Shown here: positions 53,001 through 60,372 of the stretch, in pieces | How positions within the stretch are numbered: position 1 is the stretch's first letter | How the letters are laid out: each line of letters starts with the position of its first letter | Source: Acidobacteriota bacterium | Lineage (GTDB): Bacteria; Acidobacteriota; Terriglobia; Bryobacterales; Bryobacteraceae | Direction of reading: 5' to 3' | DNA length: 64,000 bases | Assembly: GCA_018268935.1 (NCBI GenBank) | Contig: JAFDVS010000032.1 | Span: 81,987 to 145,986 of the forward strand | The notes under the pieces: model-generated | What the model saw: only the letters and a program-made list of their open reading frames with translations | What the model was told of the DNA's origin: nothing | Database searches by the model: none | Made by a program: the position numbers and the translations under genes

Positions 53001-53142
53001 CAATCCGATCGGTGTGATGACGAACGCGAACTTCGGGCGGTCGACGCAGATTGTAAGCACTTCGAGCGTGAATGGATTGAATCCGCTGTTCCAGGTGGGT
53101 GGGCCGCGGTCTGTGCAGTTGTCACTGAAACTGCAATTCTAG
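50002..53142 (+). CDS. Oar-like TonB-dependent outer-membrane receptor
   Basis: 1046 residues with AGGAG about 10 bases before ATG 50002. A signal peptide ends LYGQ; residues 25-105 are a carboxypeptidase-regulatory-like sandwich (TDGNGGFLFTPLSPGTYELMVEQTGF), a plug follows to about 225 (NGRTFQSLIHLSPGV), and the rest is a large barrel closing with a terminal Phe (LKLQF). Acidobacteria encode many such receptors for polymers or metal complexes. The DUF4198 gene follows at once and suggests metal-related cargo, as inference. Confidence 0.93.
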   Translation: MGFMMKLYVLLVIGGMALYGQAPSATLAGLVQDEQEGRLTAAKLVLRDTGRGTSRETVTDGNGGFLFTPLSPGTYELMVEQTGFAVTRFEALELRANEERSLRVKLKVATRGESVTVTEEAGLVREGMAVATSVDRGFIANQPLNGRTFQSLIHLSPGVVFVPASLPEQGQFSVNGQRPGTNYFAVDGVGANFGLPFATTPYEGAGGGTPSLSAQGSTSALASVDAVQEFTIQTSTYAPEYGRQPGAQVAIVTRSGTNQLHGSAFEYLRNDKLDANSWFGNYNRLKRPALRQNDFGFTLGGPVLIPGVYNGKNRTFFFASYEGLRLIQPVISPVSQVPSLEAREKATGMVKSLLDAYPLPVAAPLAAAPLETPYVAGFSNPSRLNATGARLDHAFSQRVSVFGRFQYAPSENRERGRYATPSFVAVLPAKTETVTVGSTMVLTSALTNDLRFNWSRSLAAQIYEQDAFGGAKILPRDILFPSFADPATSLYYLSIGGNDENTISPGTFSRNTQRQWNVVNTASWNRGTHALKFGVDWRRLAPSIGGRNFAKTLTVPTITQLTTGIVPSAEVRQVDSYLEPRYTNFSAFVQDAWRAGRRFTVTYGLRWEVNPAPGEANGNLPLTLTGIENPPTARLAERGTKLYETRYRNFAPRAGISWQPWQGRDTVIRAGLGWFFDLGYAFTGTAFTATNYPFSRARTASNISLSDPLLFAAVGPLSLNPPYPRLFDYYDDYRLPYTRQYSVAVEEPLGRTSSLSVSYVGAAGRRQSRVESLRPATLQNPLFTRVDAVSNGAYSDYHSLQTQLRRRMSRGLQALVSHTWAKSLDTSSDESIVNLLGPLSRGNVALDRGPSSFDIRHVFTGAASYELPRIGNRAARAIFGGFAFDSMVRLRGATPVTVVTGRDPLGLGLTNVARPDVVAGRPLYLVGEGYAGGRVFNPAAFDGASPLAQARQGTLGRGVMRGFALRQVDLSVRRRFTLSEGIGLDFRADAFNLFNTANFANPIGVMTNANFGRSTQIVSTSSVNGLNPLFQVGGPRSVQLSLKLQF

Positions 53143-53153
53143 GAGGAGTGATT

Positions 53154-53945
53154 ATGAAGCAGGTATTCTTAGTGCTGATGGCCGGTGCGGCGTGGGCGCA
53201 TGATTTGTATCTGATGCCGGCCAATTTTTCGTTGGCTGCGGCGGGCTCGTTGCGGGTGGTGTATCAGAACGGGGACGCATTCCCGGTGGGCTCTTCCAAT
53301 GTGAAGCCGGAGCGATTGCGGAATACGCGGGCGCTGATGAAAGCGGGCAAAGCGGAGTTCGAAGGGATCACGGCGGAAGCGAAGCAGACTGTGGCTTCGG
53401 TGCGATTGCCGGGCGAAGGGACGGCTGTGCTGACCTCGCAGACTGTTCCGAACTTCATTGAATTGGCGCCGGCGAAATTTGCTTCGTATCTGAAGCATGA
53501 GAACTTGGGGCATGTGGCCGTGTGGCGGGAGAAGAACGGCGAGGCGTCGAAGCCCGGACGGGAACGGTACAGCAAGTATGTGAAGTCGCTGGTGGCGGTT
53601 GGCAAGGCGGATGGGTTCTATGGGGAGAAGACGGGGTTGACGATTGAGATTGTGCCGGAGGCCGATCCGTTTGCTGTGAAGGCGGGTGGGGAGTTACCGG
53701 TGCAGGTGCTGTTTCGGGGGAAGCCCGCGGTGGACGTGGCTGTCGAGTCTGCGTGGCTTGTTGGAGGCAAGGCCGTGGTGAAGGTGGTGGGCCGGACAGA
53801 CGCAGAGGGGCGTGTGAAGGTGCCGGTGAAAGCGGTGGGTCCGCACCGGCTGCATGCGATCGTGATGGAGCGTTGCGCGGATGCGAAGGCGGCGGATTGG
53901 GAGAGTTTTTGGGCGAGTTTGACGTTTGCCATTCCGGGGAAGTAG
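53154..53945 (+). CDS. DUF4198 periplasmic protein
   Basis: 263 residues from ATG 53154, preceded by AGGAGG at 53141-53146 that overlaps the receptor stop. A signal peptide is followed by HDLYLMPANF, the hallmark N-terminal His motif of DUF4198. The C-terminal domain is a sandwich (LFRGKPAVDVAVESAWLVGG, VKVPVKAVGPHRLHAIV). DUF4198 members occur with nickel and cobalt uptake systems; His residues at the mature N-terminus may bind metal. It is cotranscribed with the TonB receptor. Confidence 0.88.
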   Translation: MKQVFLVLMAGAAWAHDLYLMPANFSLAAAGSLRVVYQNGDAFPVGSSNVKPERLRNTRALMKAGKAEFEGITAEAKQTVASVRLPGEGTAVLTSQTVPNFIELAPAKFASYLKHENLGHVAVWREKNGEASKPGRERYSKYVKSLVAVGKADGFYGEKTGLTIEIVPEADPFAVKAGGELPVQVLFRGKPAVDVAVESAWLVGGKAVVKVVGRTDAEGRVKVPVKAVGPHRLHAIVMERCADAKAADWESFWASLTFAIPGK

Positions 53946-53967
53946 ACAGCACCGAAAAAGGTGCTGT
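53946..53967. promoter_or_regulatory. dyad between the DUF4198 gene and the toxin-antitoxin pair
   Basis: ACAGCACC (53946-53953) pairs perfectly with GGTGCTGT (53960-53967) around GAAAAA, starting directly after the DUF4198 stop and 10 bases before ATG 53977. It may be a terminator of the upstream gene or the autoregulatory operator of the antitoxin; both fit. Confidence 0.6.
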
Positions 53968-53976
53968 AATGAAGAA

Positions 53977-54267
53977 ATGATCGACATCACCAAGGACATT
54001 CAATCGCTGACCACATTCCGCCGCCGGTCTGGTGAATTCATGAAGCAGTTGAAGAAGAGCAAAAGGGCGGTGGTGTTGACAGTGAAGGGGAAGGCCGCGG
54101 CTGTGGTGCAGGATGCGGAGGCGTATCAGCGGTTGCTGGATATCGCGGCGCGGGCGGATTCATTCGAGGGGATTCGCCAGGGATTGGCGCAGGCCAAGGC
54201 GGGCCAGGGCAGAGATGCTGAAGACTTCTTTGCGGAATTCGAGGCCCGCCATGACATATCGGATTGA
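53977..54267 (+). CDS. type II antitoxin, Phd/YefM-like
   Basis: 96 residues from ATG 53977. The block DITKDIQSLTTFRRRSGEFMKQLKKSKRAVVLTVKGKAAAVVQDAEAYQRLLD is the Phd/YefM fold, with the beta strand TVKGKAAAVV and a helix after it. The acidic C-terminus (EDFFAEFEARHDISD) would wrap the toxin. Its 3' end overlaps the toxin gene by 17 bases. Confidence 0.9.
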   Translation: MIDITKDIQSLTTFRRRSGEFMKQLKKSKRAVVLTVKGKAAAVVQDAEAYQRLLDIAARADSFEGIRQGLAQAKAGQGRDAEDFFAEFEARHDISD

Positions 54268-54571
54268 GACTCTTCCACGTGCGGAGCGTGATTTGGAAGA
54301 GATCTACCGGATAGTCGGCGTGAGATCTTCACTTGCAGCCAAGGTTTGGTATCGCGGATTGAAGGATGCGATACGAACTCTTCGAATGAGTCCCAAGGCG
54401 TGGCCTTCAACGCCGGAAGATAAGAATCTGCGTCACTTGCTGTATGGAAACAAGCCTCACATATACCGGGTCGTCTATCGGATCGTCGAGGTCAGGAAGT
54501 GCGTGGAAGTACTTCACGTGCGCCATGGAGCCCGCGATCGCTTCTTGAGTGAGGACATCTCCCCGAATTGA
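54251..54571 (+). CDS. RelE/ParE-family toxin
   Basis: 106 residues from ATG 54251. YRIETLPRAERDLEEIYRIVG, WYRGLKDAIRTLRMSPKAWP and LLYGNKPHIYRVVYRIVE, then VEVLHVRHGARD show the ParE/RelE barrel with its conserved terminal HxR context. It is either a ribosome-dependent mRNA endonuclease or a gyrase poison; the sequence does not decide. It ends 1 base from the convergent isomerase gene. Confidence 0.9.
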   Translation: MTYRIETLPRAERDLEEIYRIVGVRSSLAAKVWYRGLKDAIRTLRMSPKAWPSTPEDKNLRHLLYGNKPHIYRVVYRIVEVRKCVEVLHVRHGARDRFLSEDISPN

Positions 54572-55456
54572 TCAAGGCCGCAGGCCGGCCACACGCAGCT
54601 TAGCGCTGAGGAAGCGGTAGGATTGCTGCGCGGCGTGGACGGGATCGTAACCGGGCTTGGTCTGCAGTTGACGGCTGATCTCGACCAGCATCCAGCCGGA
54701 ATAATTGCGTTCGCGCAGGATGCGGAAGTACGTATCGTAGTCGATGGTTCCTTCGCCGGGGAGGAGGAATTGCGGTTTACCATCCACCAGCCGGCCATCT
54801 TTGACCGTGATGAACAGCGAGTGCGGAAGGAGTTGCAGGAGGCTCTCGCGCAGGTCGATGTCCATCAACTGAAAATGGCTGTAGTCGTAGATGCCGCCGA
54901 GGGCGGGGCTGGACACTTGGCCGATCAGGTGCAGGAGCCGGCCGACGTCGTTGGCAGCACTGCCGAAGTGGGATTTGACGGCGATTTGGATGTGGTTGTC
55001 TTCGGCCACACGAGCCCATTCGGCGAGACGCGCGGCCATGCGCTTGTTGACCGTGCGCCATTCCTCGGGTTTGCCTCCGAGTACGGTCTGCAGGATGGGC
55101 GGCGATTGCGGCGAGATGTCGTGGGCGAGGGCGGCGGCGGCGCGGATACGGTCGAGCGTGGCGCGGTGCGCTTCGTCGCTGACGAGGAGATTGAAGTTCT
55201 CAATCAGTGTGGGGATGGGGAAATGGAGAGCGCCGATGCGGCGGCGGGCCGCGGTGTCGAGTTTCGCGGGTTCACTGGGCCAGCCGGGCATGAGGCAAAG
55301 CTCCGCGCCGTCGTAGCCGGTCTTGCGGATGAGATCGAGGGCGCGGTCCACTGCGAGCATCTGCATGCCGTAAGTGCCGATGGAGAGGCGAATGCGTGGT
55401 GGCGGCGCTGACATCGCCGCCACGGGCAAGAGCGAAAGGAATGAGCGCCGGATCAT
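54572..55456 (-). CDS. exported sugar phosphate isomerase/epimerase-like TIM barrel
   Basis: 294 residues from ATG 55456, which overlaps the DJ-1 gene stop (ATGA). A signal peptide (RRSFLSLLPVAAMSAPP) may be Tat-type. The barrel shows RLSIGTYGMQMLAVDRALDLIRKTGYDGAELCL, IAVKSHFGSAA, GIYDYSHFQLMD and LFITVKDGRL, the xylose-isomerase-like AP endonuclease-2 fold with metal ligands. The substrate is unknown. It is the third gene, after the MocA and DJ-1 genes, in a sugar-related operon. Confidence 0.87.
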   Translation of the reverse strand: MIRRSFLSLLPVAAMSAPPPRIRLSIGTYGMQMLAVDRALDLIRKTGYDGAELCLMPGWPSEPAKLDTAARRRIGALHFPIPTLIENFNLLVSDEAHRATLDRIRAAAALAHDISPQSPPILQTVLGGKPEEWRTVNKRMAARLAEWARVAEDNHIQIAVKSHFGSAANDVGRLLHLIGQVSSPALGGIYDYSHFQLMDIDLRESLLQLLPHSLFITVKDGRLVDGKPQFLLPGEGTIDYDTYFRILRERNYSGWMLVEISRQLQTKPGYDPVHAAQQSYRFLSAKLRVAGLRP

Positions 55457-56022
55457 TGCGCGGCGCGGGCTTCGGCGAGCATCTTCATGAACTCGCGCAT
55501 GAAGTAGGGATTGTCGTGCCAGGTGCGGCCGGAGACGAGGTTGCCGTCGCGGACGCAGCCTTCGTTGACGAACGTGCCGCCGCTGAATTCGACGTCGTAG
55601 GCGCACTTGGCGACGGTGGCGACGCGCTTGCCGCGAATGACATCAGCAGCGGCGATGATTTCGACGCCGTGGCACACGCTGGCTACGGGCTTTCCTGTTT
55701 CAAAGAAATGGCGCGTGATACTCATCAGCTCCTTGTTGTAGCGGATGTATTCCGGGGCTCGGCCGCCGGTGATGAAGAGGCCGAGGTACTCTTCGGGCTT
55801 CACGTCGCGGAAGGCAATGTCAGAGGCCATGTGGTAGCTGGGGCCTTCGCGAGTGATATCCCAACCGGGTGGGATCTCGTGCATCACCAGGTGATAGATG
55901 CGCTTTTCCGGGCCGGCGACCACCACCTGGTAGTCGTCTTCCTTGAGGCGGAAGAATGGGTAGAACGTGTCGAGTGCTTCGGCTGCGTCGCCGATGACGA
56001 TGAGGACTTTATCTTGGGCCAT
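55453..56022 (-). CDS. DJ-1/PfpI family protein
   Basis: 189 residues. KVLIVIGDAAEALDTFYPFFRLKEDDYQ, GLFITGGRAPEYIRYN and VASVCHGVEIIAAADVIRGKRV show the class I glutamine amidotransferase-like fold with its nucleophilic Cys in VCHG. Members act as glyoxalases, deglycases or chaperones, or are catalytically uncertain. It lies 15 bases from the MocA gene. Confidence 0.9.
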   Translation of the reverse strand: MAQDKVLIVIGDAAEALDTFYPFFRLKEDDYQVVVAGPEKRIYHLVMHEIPPGWDITREGPSYHMASDIAFRDVKPEEYLGLFITGGRAPEYIRYNKELMSITRHFFETGKPVASVCHGVEIIAAADVIRGKRVATVAKCAYDVEFSGGTFVNEGCVRDGNLVSGRTWHDNPYFMREFMKMLAEARAAQ

Positions 56023-56037
56023 GAGTGCTCTTTTCGA

Positions 56038-57324
56038 TTATGCAGGTTCGGTGTAGTTTTCGCCCGTGCCTTCGTAGCCGGGACGCGGGGGCGCTTCGGC
56101 GAGTTGGCGCTGGGTGTACGGGTCGAAGGCCATCATGCGGCGCTGGCGGTAGGAGTCGGCGGCGAGCTTGATGGCGGTCATCACCTGATAGCCCAGTTGG
56201 GCGTGCAGCACGGGCTGCTTGCGCGTGCGCATACAGTCGTAGAAATTGCGGGCGTGATTGATGCGGATGACGTTCAAGTCTTTGGGCAGCGCTTCGATTT
56301 GGAGCGTGGGTTTGCCGGCGGCCTGTTCGAACTTCTTGCGGAACGGGCGGTCGGGGGTGACCTGGATATAGCCATCGTGGAAGCTGATGGTGGCTTCGTG
56401 GCCGTAGATGGCGGGGCCGTGATGACGCTCGGGCCCGGCGGAAGCGGCGCTGGAGGCGATGTTGATGAAGAAGTTTTCGTACTCGGCGGTCATGGTGAAC
56501 GTCTCGGGCACTTCGCGATCCTTCACCTGGTAGATGCCGCCATTGGCGCTGACCACGCGCGGGAATTGGCCGCCGAGAGTGACGAGTAGCGGGGCGAGAC
56601 GATGGTAGAAGAAATCGGAGACAACGCCGTTTGAGTAGTCCCAATATTTGCGCCAGCGGAAGAAGCGCTCACCGGAGTAGGGACGCTTGGGAGCGGGCCC
56701 GAGGAAGCGCGGCCAATCGACGGTTTGCTGTGACGCTTCTTTCTCCACTTCGTACTGCCAGAGGCCGTAGACCGAATTCATGGAGTAAGTGGATTGCGCC
56801 CAGAGGATGTTGCCGGTGAGCCCTTTTTCGATGATTTCACGGGCGAGATGATAGCGCGGGTCGGAGCACCATTGTGCGCCGATTTGCAGCACGCGGCCGG
56901 ATCTCGCGGTCTCTTCGGCGATCTCTTTAGCTTCGGCGATGGTGAAGGCCATCGGCTTTTCGAGGTACACGTCTTTGCCGGCGCGCAAAGCGTCGAGCGT
57001 CATGCGGTGGTGCCAGTGTTCGGGAGTGACGACGAAGATGGCGTCGAGGTCCGGGCGCGCGATCAGGTCCTGGTAGTCGTGATGAACATGCTTGTCTTCG
57101 AGACCGATGTGTTGCTGGGCGCGGCGCTTGGCGCCGGTGTAGATGTCGCTGATGGCGGCGAAGCGCACCTTGTTTTCGTCCACCATCGGCTTCTGATAGA
57201 TGCGGAGGTGGCGCATGCCGAGATTGCCGCAGCCGATGAGGCCGGCCTGAATGCGGTCATTGGCTCCGAGGACGCGGGTGTAGGAAGCAGCGCTGAGAAT
57301 CGCCGTGCGGCGGCTGATGGCCAT
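56038..57324 (-). CDS. Gfo/Idh/MocA family oxidoreductase, exported
   Basis: 428 residues from ATG 57324; a TTG at 57330 is a less likely start. The N-terminus ISRRTAIL is Tat-like. The Rossmann NAD site is AGLIGCGNLGMRHL near residue 30, followed by FVVTPEHWHHRMTLDALRAGKDVYLEKPMAFTIAEAKEI near 100. The C-terminal beta sheet domain is long. The likely role is NAD(P)-dependent oxidation or reduction of a sugar. First of three genes with DJ-1 and the isomerase. Confidence 0.93.
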   Translation of the reverse strand: MAISRRTAILSAASYTRVLGANDRIQAGLIGCGNLGMRHLRIYQKPMVDENKVRFAAISDIYTGAKRRAQQHIGLEDKHVHHDYQDLIARPDLDAIFVVTPEHWHHRMTLDALRAGKDVYLEKPMAFTIAEAKEIAEETARSGRVLQIGAQWCSDPRYHLAREIIEKGLTGNILWAQSTYSMNSVYGLWQYEVEKEASQQTVDWPRFLGPAPKRPYSGERFFRWRKYWDYSNGVVSDFFYHRLAPLLVTLGGQFPRVVSANGGIYQVKDREVPETFTMTAEYENFFINIASSAASAGPERHHGPAIYGHEATISFHDGYIQVTPDRPFRKKFEQAAGKPTLQIEALPKDLNVIRINHARNFYDCMRTRKQPVLHAQLGYQVMTAIKLAADSYRQRRMMAFDPYTQRQLAEAPPRPGYEGTGENYTEPA

Positions 57325-57342
57325 GGGCAATACGATATCAGG

Positions 57343-57747
57343 TTAGGGAACGCGTTCCCAAACGAGGCTGCGGAGGCGCATTTCGCCGTTGACCATTTCG
57401 GGGAGCAAGCCGAGGGTGAGGCGATTGCCGTCCATGGTGACGAAGCAGGTGACGGTGGTTTTGCGCAGTTTCTCCAGAGTGCTGCCATGCACGGTGTGAT
57501 AGACGGTTCCGTTGGCGGGGTCCATCTTGTAGGCGCCGAACCAGGCGAGGTAGGTGTCGCCCTGCACCTGCAGCGAGACCTGGCCTTTGGCGTCGTAGAG
57601 GAGTTGCCCGCTGGGGTTCTTCCCGTAAGGGTGTAGCATCTCGCCATTGGGCCGCCATTCGCCGGCGGAGACCAGTTTCCAGGCACCGGTGAGGTTCTGC
57701 GCCGTGGCGGAGGCGGTGAGCAGGAGAAGCAGGGCAAGGACGCGCAT
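57343..57747 (-). CDS. exported lipocalin-like domain protein
   Basis: 134 residues from ATG 57747 with signal peptide ending ATAQ. LTGAWKLVSAGEWRPNGEM, NPSGQLLYDAKGQVSLQVQ and FGAYKMDPANGTVYHTVHGS are the lipocalin-like (DUF4488-type) pattern of an eight-stranded barrel. The ligand is unknown. It lies 18 bases upstream of the MocA gene and is probably its operon leader. Confidence 0.85.
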   Translation of the reverse strand: MRVLALLLLLTASATAQNLTGAWKLVSAGEWRPNGEMLHPYGKNPSGQLLYDAKGQVSLQVQGDTYLAWFGAYKMDPANGTVYHTVHGSTLEKLRKTTVTCFVTMDGNRLTLGLLPEMVNGEMRLRSLVWERVP

Positions 57748-57796
57748 AGAGATGTTGTTGAAGATAGCACGCCTAAATGCGCTAACATGGCATCCC

Positions 57797-58252
57797 ATGA
57801 TCCCCAGTTGGGACGAGTATTACCTGGAAATCTGCAAAGTGGTTGCGGCGCGCAGCAAAGACCCGCACACGAAGTTGGGATGCATCATCGTGGGGCCGGC
57901 GCACGAGATCCGGACGACGGGGTACAACTCGTTTCCGCGCGGGATTCGCGACGATGTGCCGGAGCGGCTGGTGCGGCCGGAGAAGTATTTGTGGATTGAG
58001 CATGCCGAGCGGAACGCGATCTGCAACGCGGCGCGCTGCGGGACGCCGCTGGACGGGTGCACGCTGTATGTGGAGATCATGCCGTGTATGGATTGCGCGC
58101 GGGCGATTGTACAGGCGGGGATTCGTGAGGTGGTGGTGTCGGAGACGCGGATGGCGCAGTATTCGAGCGAATACTACGATCAGCATTTCGGCAATTCGGA
58201 AGTGTTGCTGAAAGAGGCTGGGGTGGTGATCCGGAGGCATCCGGAGGTCTAG
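57797..58252 (+). CDS. dCMP/cytidine deaminase-family protein
   Basis: 151 residues from ATG 57797. The zinc site is HAERNAI near residue 72 and PCMDCARAIVQAG near 96. The start PSWDEYYLEICKVVAARSKDPHTKLGCIIVGP is typical of deoxycytidylate deaminase, which makes dUMP for thymidylate synthesis. The length fits (about 150). Confidence 0.93.
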   Translation: MIPSWDEYYLEICKVVAARSKDPHTKLGCIIVGPAHEIRTTGYNSFPRGIRDDVPERLVRPEKYLWIEHAERNAICNAARCGTPLDGCTLYVEIMPCMDCARAIVQAGIREVVVSETRMAQYSSEYYDQHFGNSEVLLKEAGVVIRRHPEV

Positions 58253-58363
58253 GTCTGCTATTCTAGTAGTACACCTCGTTGGGACCCTCGTTGTATTTTC
58301 CACACTAATTTAGCTCCCCTGTCATTGAGCTGTGACAACCATCTGACAAAAAAGAAGGAGCTT

Positions 58364-59137
58364 ATGAAACACGGCTATTTGATTGATATGGATGGCGTGA
58401 TTTATCGCGGATCGGAGGCGATCCCTGGGGCGGCGGAGTTTATCCGCTACCTGCAGGAAAGCGGTTTACCGTATCTGTTTCTCACCAACAATTCGGCGTT
58501 CACGCCGCTGGATGTGGTGGTGAAACTGCGGAAGTTCGGGATCGACACCACGCCGGAGCACGTGTGCACGGCGGCGGAGGCCACGGCTGCCTTCGTGCAC
58601 AAGCAGCGGCCCAATGGCACGGCGTTCGTGATTGGCGAAGGCGGAATGCTGGCGGCGCTGCATGACATTGGCTATGCCATCAGCCGCGACAAGCCGGACT
58701 ACGTGATTATCGGGGAAGGGCGCGTATTGAACTTTGAGATGGCGGAGCAGGCGCACCGCTGCATCGCCGCGGGGGCGCATCTGATTTCGACGAACAGCGA
58801 CACGTGGTGTCCGACGGATAACGGGCCGAGGCCGGGTTGCGGCGCGATTGTGGCGCTGCTGGAGTCGGCAACGGGAAAGAAGGCTTATCACGTGGGCAAG
58901 CCGAATCCGTTCATGATGCGGATGGCACGCAAGCGCATCGGGCTGGCTACCGATGAAGTGATCATGATCGGAGACACGATGGAGACGGATATCCGCGGGG
59001 CCACGGACCTGGGGTACCGCAGTATTCTCGTGCTCACCGGATCGACGACGCGGGAATCGTTGCGCGAGCATCCGTTCGCGCCGACGGAAGTGGTGGAGTC
59101 GATCGCCGAGTTGGTTCCGGCCGCGCTGGCGGCGTGA
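58364..59137 (+). CDS. HAD-superfamily phosphatase, NagD-like
   Basis: 257 residues from ATG 58364 with AAGAAGGAG just before. The motif I residues are Asp8 and Asp10 (DMDGVIYRG), motif II is LTNNSAFT, a Lys follows in GKPNPFMM, and motif IV is MIGDTMETDIRGA. The C2B cap (residues about 85-185) marks the NagD group, which dephosphorylates small metabolites such as ribonucleotides. The 111-base upstream gap has no clear operator. Confidence 0.92.
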   Translation: MKHGYLIDMDGVIYRGSEAIPGAAEFIRYLQESGLPYLFLTNNSAFTPLDVVVKLRKFGIDTTPEHVCTAAEATAAFVHKQRPNGTAFVIGEGGMLAALHDIGYAISRDKPDYVIIGEGRVLNFEMAEQAHRCIAAGAHLISTNSDTWCPTDNGPRPGCGAIVALLESATGKKAYHVGKPNPFMMRMARKRIGLATDEVIMIGDTMETDIRGATDLGYRSILVLTGSTTRESLREHPFAPTEVVESIAELVPAALAA

Positions 59138-59147
59138 TCGGAGTCAC
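59134..59147. promoter_or_regulatory. Crp/Fnr-type site upstream of the iron-sulfur repair gene
   Basis: GTGA-TCGGAG-TCAC (59134-59147) matches the GTGA-N6-TCAC dyad of Crp/Fnr-family regulators. Its centre is 58.5 bases before ATG 59199. A -10-like GAGAAT at 59170-59175 would give a start about 41 bases from the centre, the class II activator position. Confidence 0.5.
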
Positions 59148-59198
59148 AGACATGTTGCGCGATTGCAGTGAGAATCGAAGTCGAGGTTCTCTTACACA

Positions 59199-59924
59199 AT
59201 GGCAATCGCGCAACAACAAACCGTAGCGGAGATTGCGGCCAACTCACTGGCCGCGGTCCGCGTTTTCGAGAAATGGGGCATTGATTATTGCTGCGGCGGG
59301 AAGCGCCCGCTGGCGGATGTGTGCCGGGACAAGGGCTTCGATCCGCGGGCTGTAGAAGCGGAACTGGACGTGGCTCAGGCGGGTTCGCCGGCGCCGGAAG
59401 TGGATTGGAATGAAGCGCCACTCACTGACCTGGTGGCGCACATTGTGGCGACGCATCATGCCTATTTGAACCGGGAATTGCCGGCCATCGCCGTGCGGCT
59501 GGAAAAGGTGTATCGCGTCTATAACCAGCGCTACGGCCCGACATTGACCGGACTACCAGAGGTATTCGCGGCTTTGCGGGCGGAACTAGAGACGCACATG
59601 AGGAAGGAAGAGATGGTGCTGTTTCCTGCCGTGGCGGCTTATGAAACCGCAGTACGCAACGGGGCGCCGCTGCCCGCGTCGTGTTTCGGAACGGTGGCGA
59701 ATCCCATCCGGATGATGGAAGCCGAACATGAGAGCGCGGGGCAGGCACTGGCTCAGATCCGCGAGATCACGAAGGATTTCGAGTTGCCGGGGTATGCTTG
59801 TGTCACGTTCCGGGCGTTGATGAGCGGGCTGGCGGAGTTGGAAGCCGATCTCCACCTGCACATCCATTTGGAGAATAATATTCTCTTTCCGCGCGCGATC
59901 CGGCTGGAGGCATCGCGGCGCTAG
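59199..59924 (+). CDS. iron-sulfur cluster repair protein (RIC/ScdA/YtfE)
   Basis: 241 residues. The N-terminal ScdA domain has the GIDYCCGGKRPL motif (residues about 27-38). The hemerythrin-like di-iron domain follows with conserved His at HIVATHHAYL, HMRKEEMVLFP, EAEHESAGQ and LHLHIHLENNILFPRA. It repairs iron-sulfur clusters damaged by nitric oxide or peroxide. The next gene, also hemerythrin-like, starts 13 bases later. Confidence 0.95.
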   Translation: MAIAQQQTVAEIAANSLAAVRVFEKWGIDYCCGGKRPLADVCRDKGFDPRAVEAELDVAQAGSPAPEVDWNEAPLTDLVAHIVATHHAYLNRELPAIAVRLEKVYRVYNQRYGPTLTGLPEVFAALRAELETHMRKEEMVLFPAVAAYETAVRNGAPLPASCFGTVANPIRMMEAEHESAGQALAQIREITKDFELPGYACVTFRALMSGLAELEADLHLHIHLENNILFPRAIRLEASRR

Positions 59925-59937
59925 GCAAGGAGGCCGC

Positions 59938-60372
59938 TTGTTACGTGATCGAAGCTTAGTTCCGTTGTCTCATGAGCACCAGCACGCACTCGGAATGTGT
60001 GTGCTGGTGCAACGTGCATTAGCGGGGGATGGGAGTGCGGACAATCTGGAGCGGCAGCGGGCGGTGATGCTGGAGATGTGGAACGGGGAGATCCGCGCGC
60101 ACTTTGTGGTGGAGGAAACGGTGTTGTTTCCGGCGCTGCGCGAGTATCCCGGTGCGGCGGCGTTGTTGGAGGAGCTAGTGGCCGAGCATGCGGAGATGCG
60201 GGGATTGTTTGCGCGCCTGGAAGCTGAAGCCGATGCCGGTGTGATGGAGCGATTGTGCGTGGTGCTGGCCGGGCATGTGCGGAAGGAGGAACGGGTGCTG
60301 TTTGAGAAAGCGCAGGAGTGGATGACGCGCGAGCAACTGGATGCGTTGGGAGAGAGACTAGGGGTGTCCTAG
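59938..60372 (+). CDS. hemerythrin-like di-iron protein
   Basis: 144 residues from TTG 59938, supported by AAGGAGG at 59927-59933. The iron ligands are LSHEHQHALG, IRAHFVVEETVLFPAL, VAEHAEMRG and LAGHVRKEERVLFEK. A single hemerythrin domain of this length could bind oxygen or nitric oxide or shield the adjacent repair protein. It is co-transcribed with the RIC gene. Confidence 0.9.
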   Translation: MLRDRSLVPLSHEHQHALGMCVLVQRALAGDGSADNLERQRAVMLEMWNGEIRAHFVVEETVLFPALREYPGAAALLEELVAEHAEMRGLFARLEAEADAGVMERLCVVLAGHVRKEERVLFEKAQEWMTREQLDALGERLGVS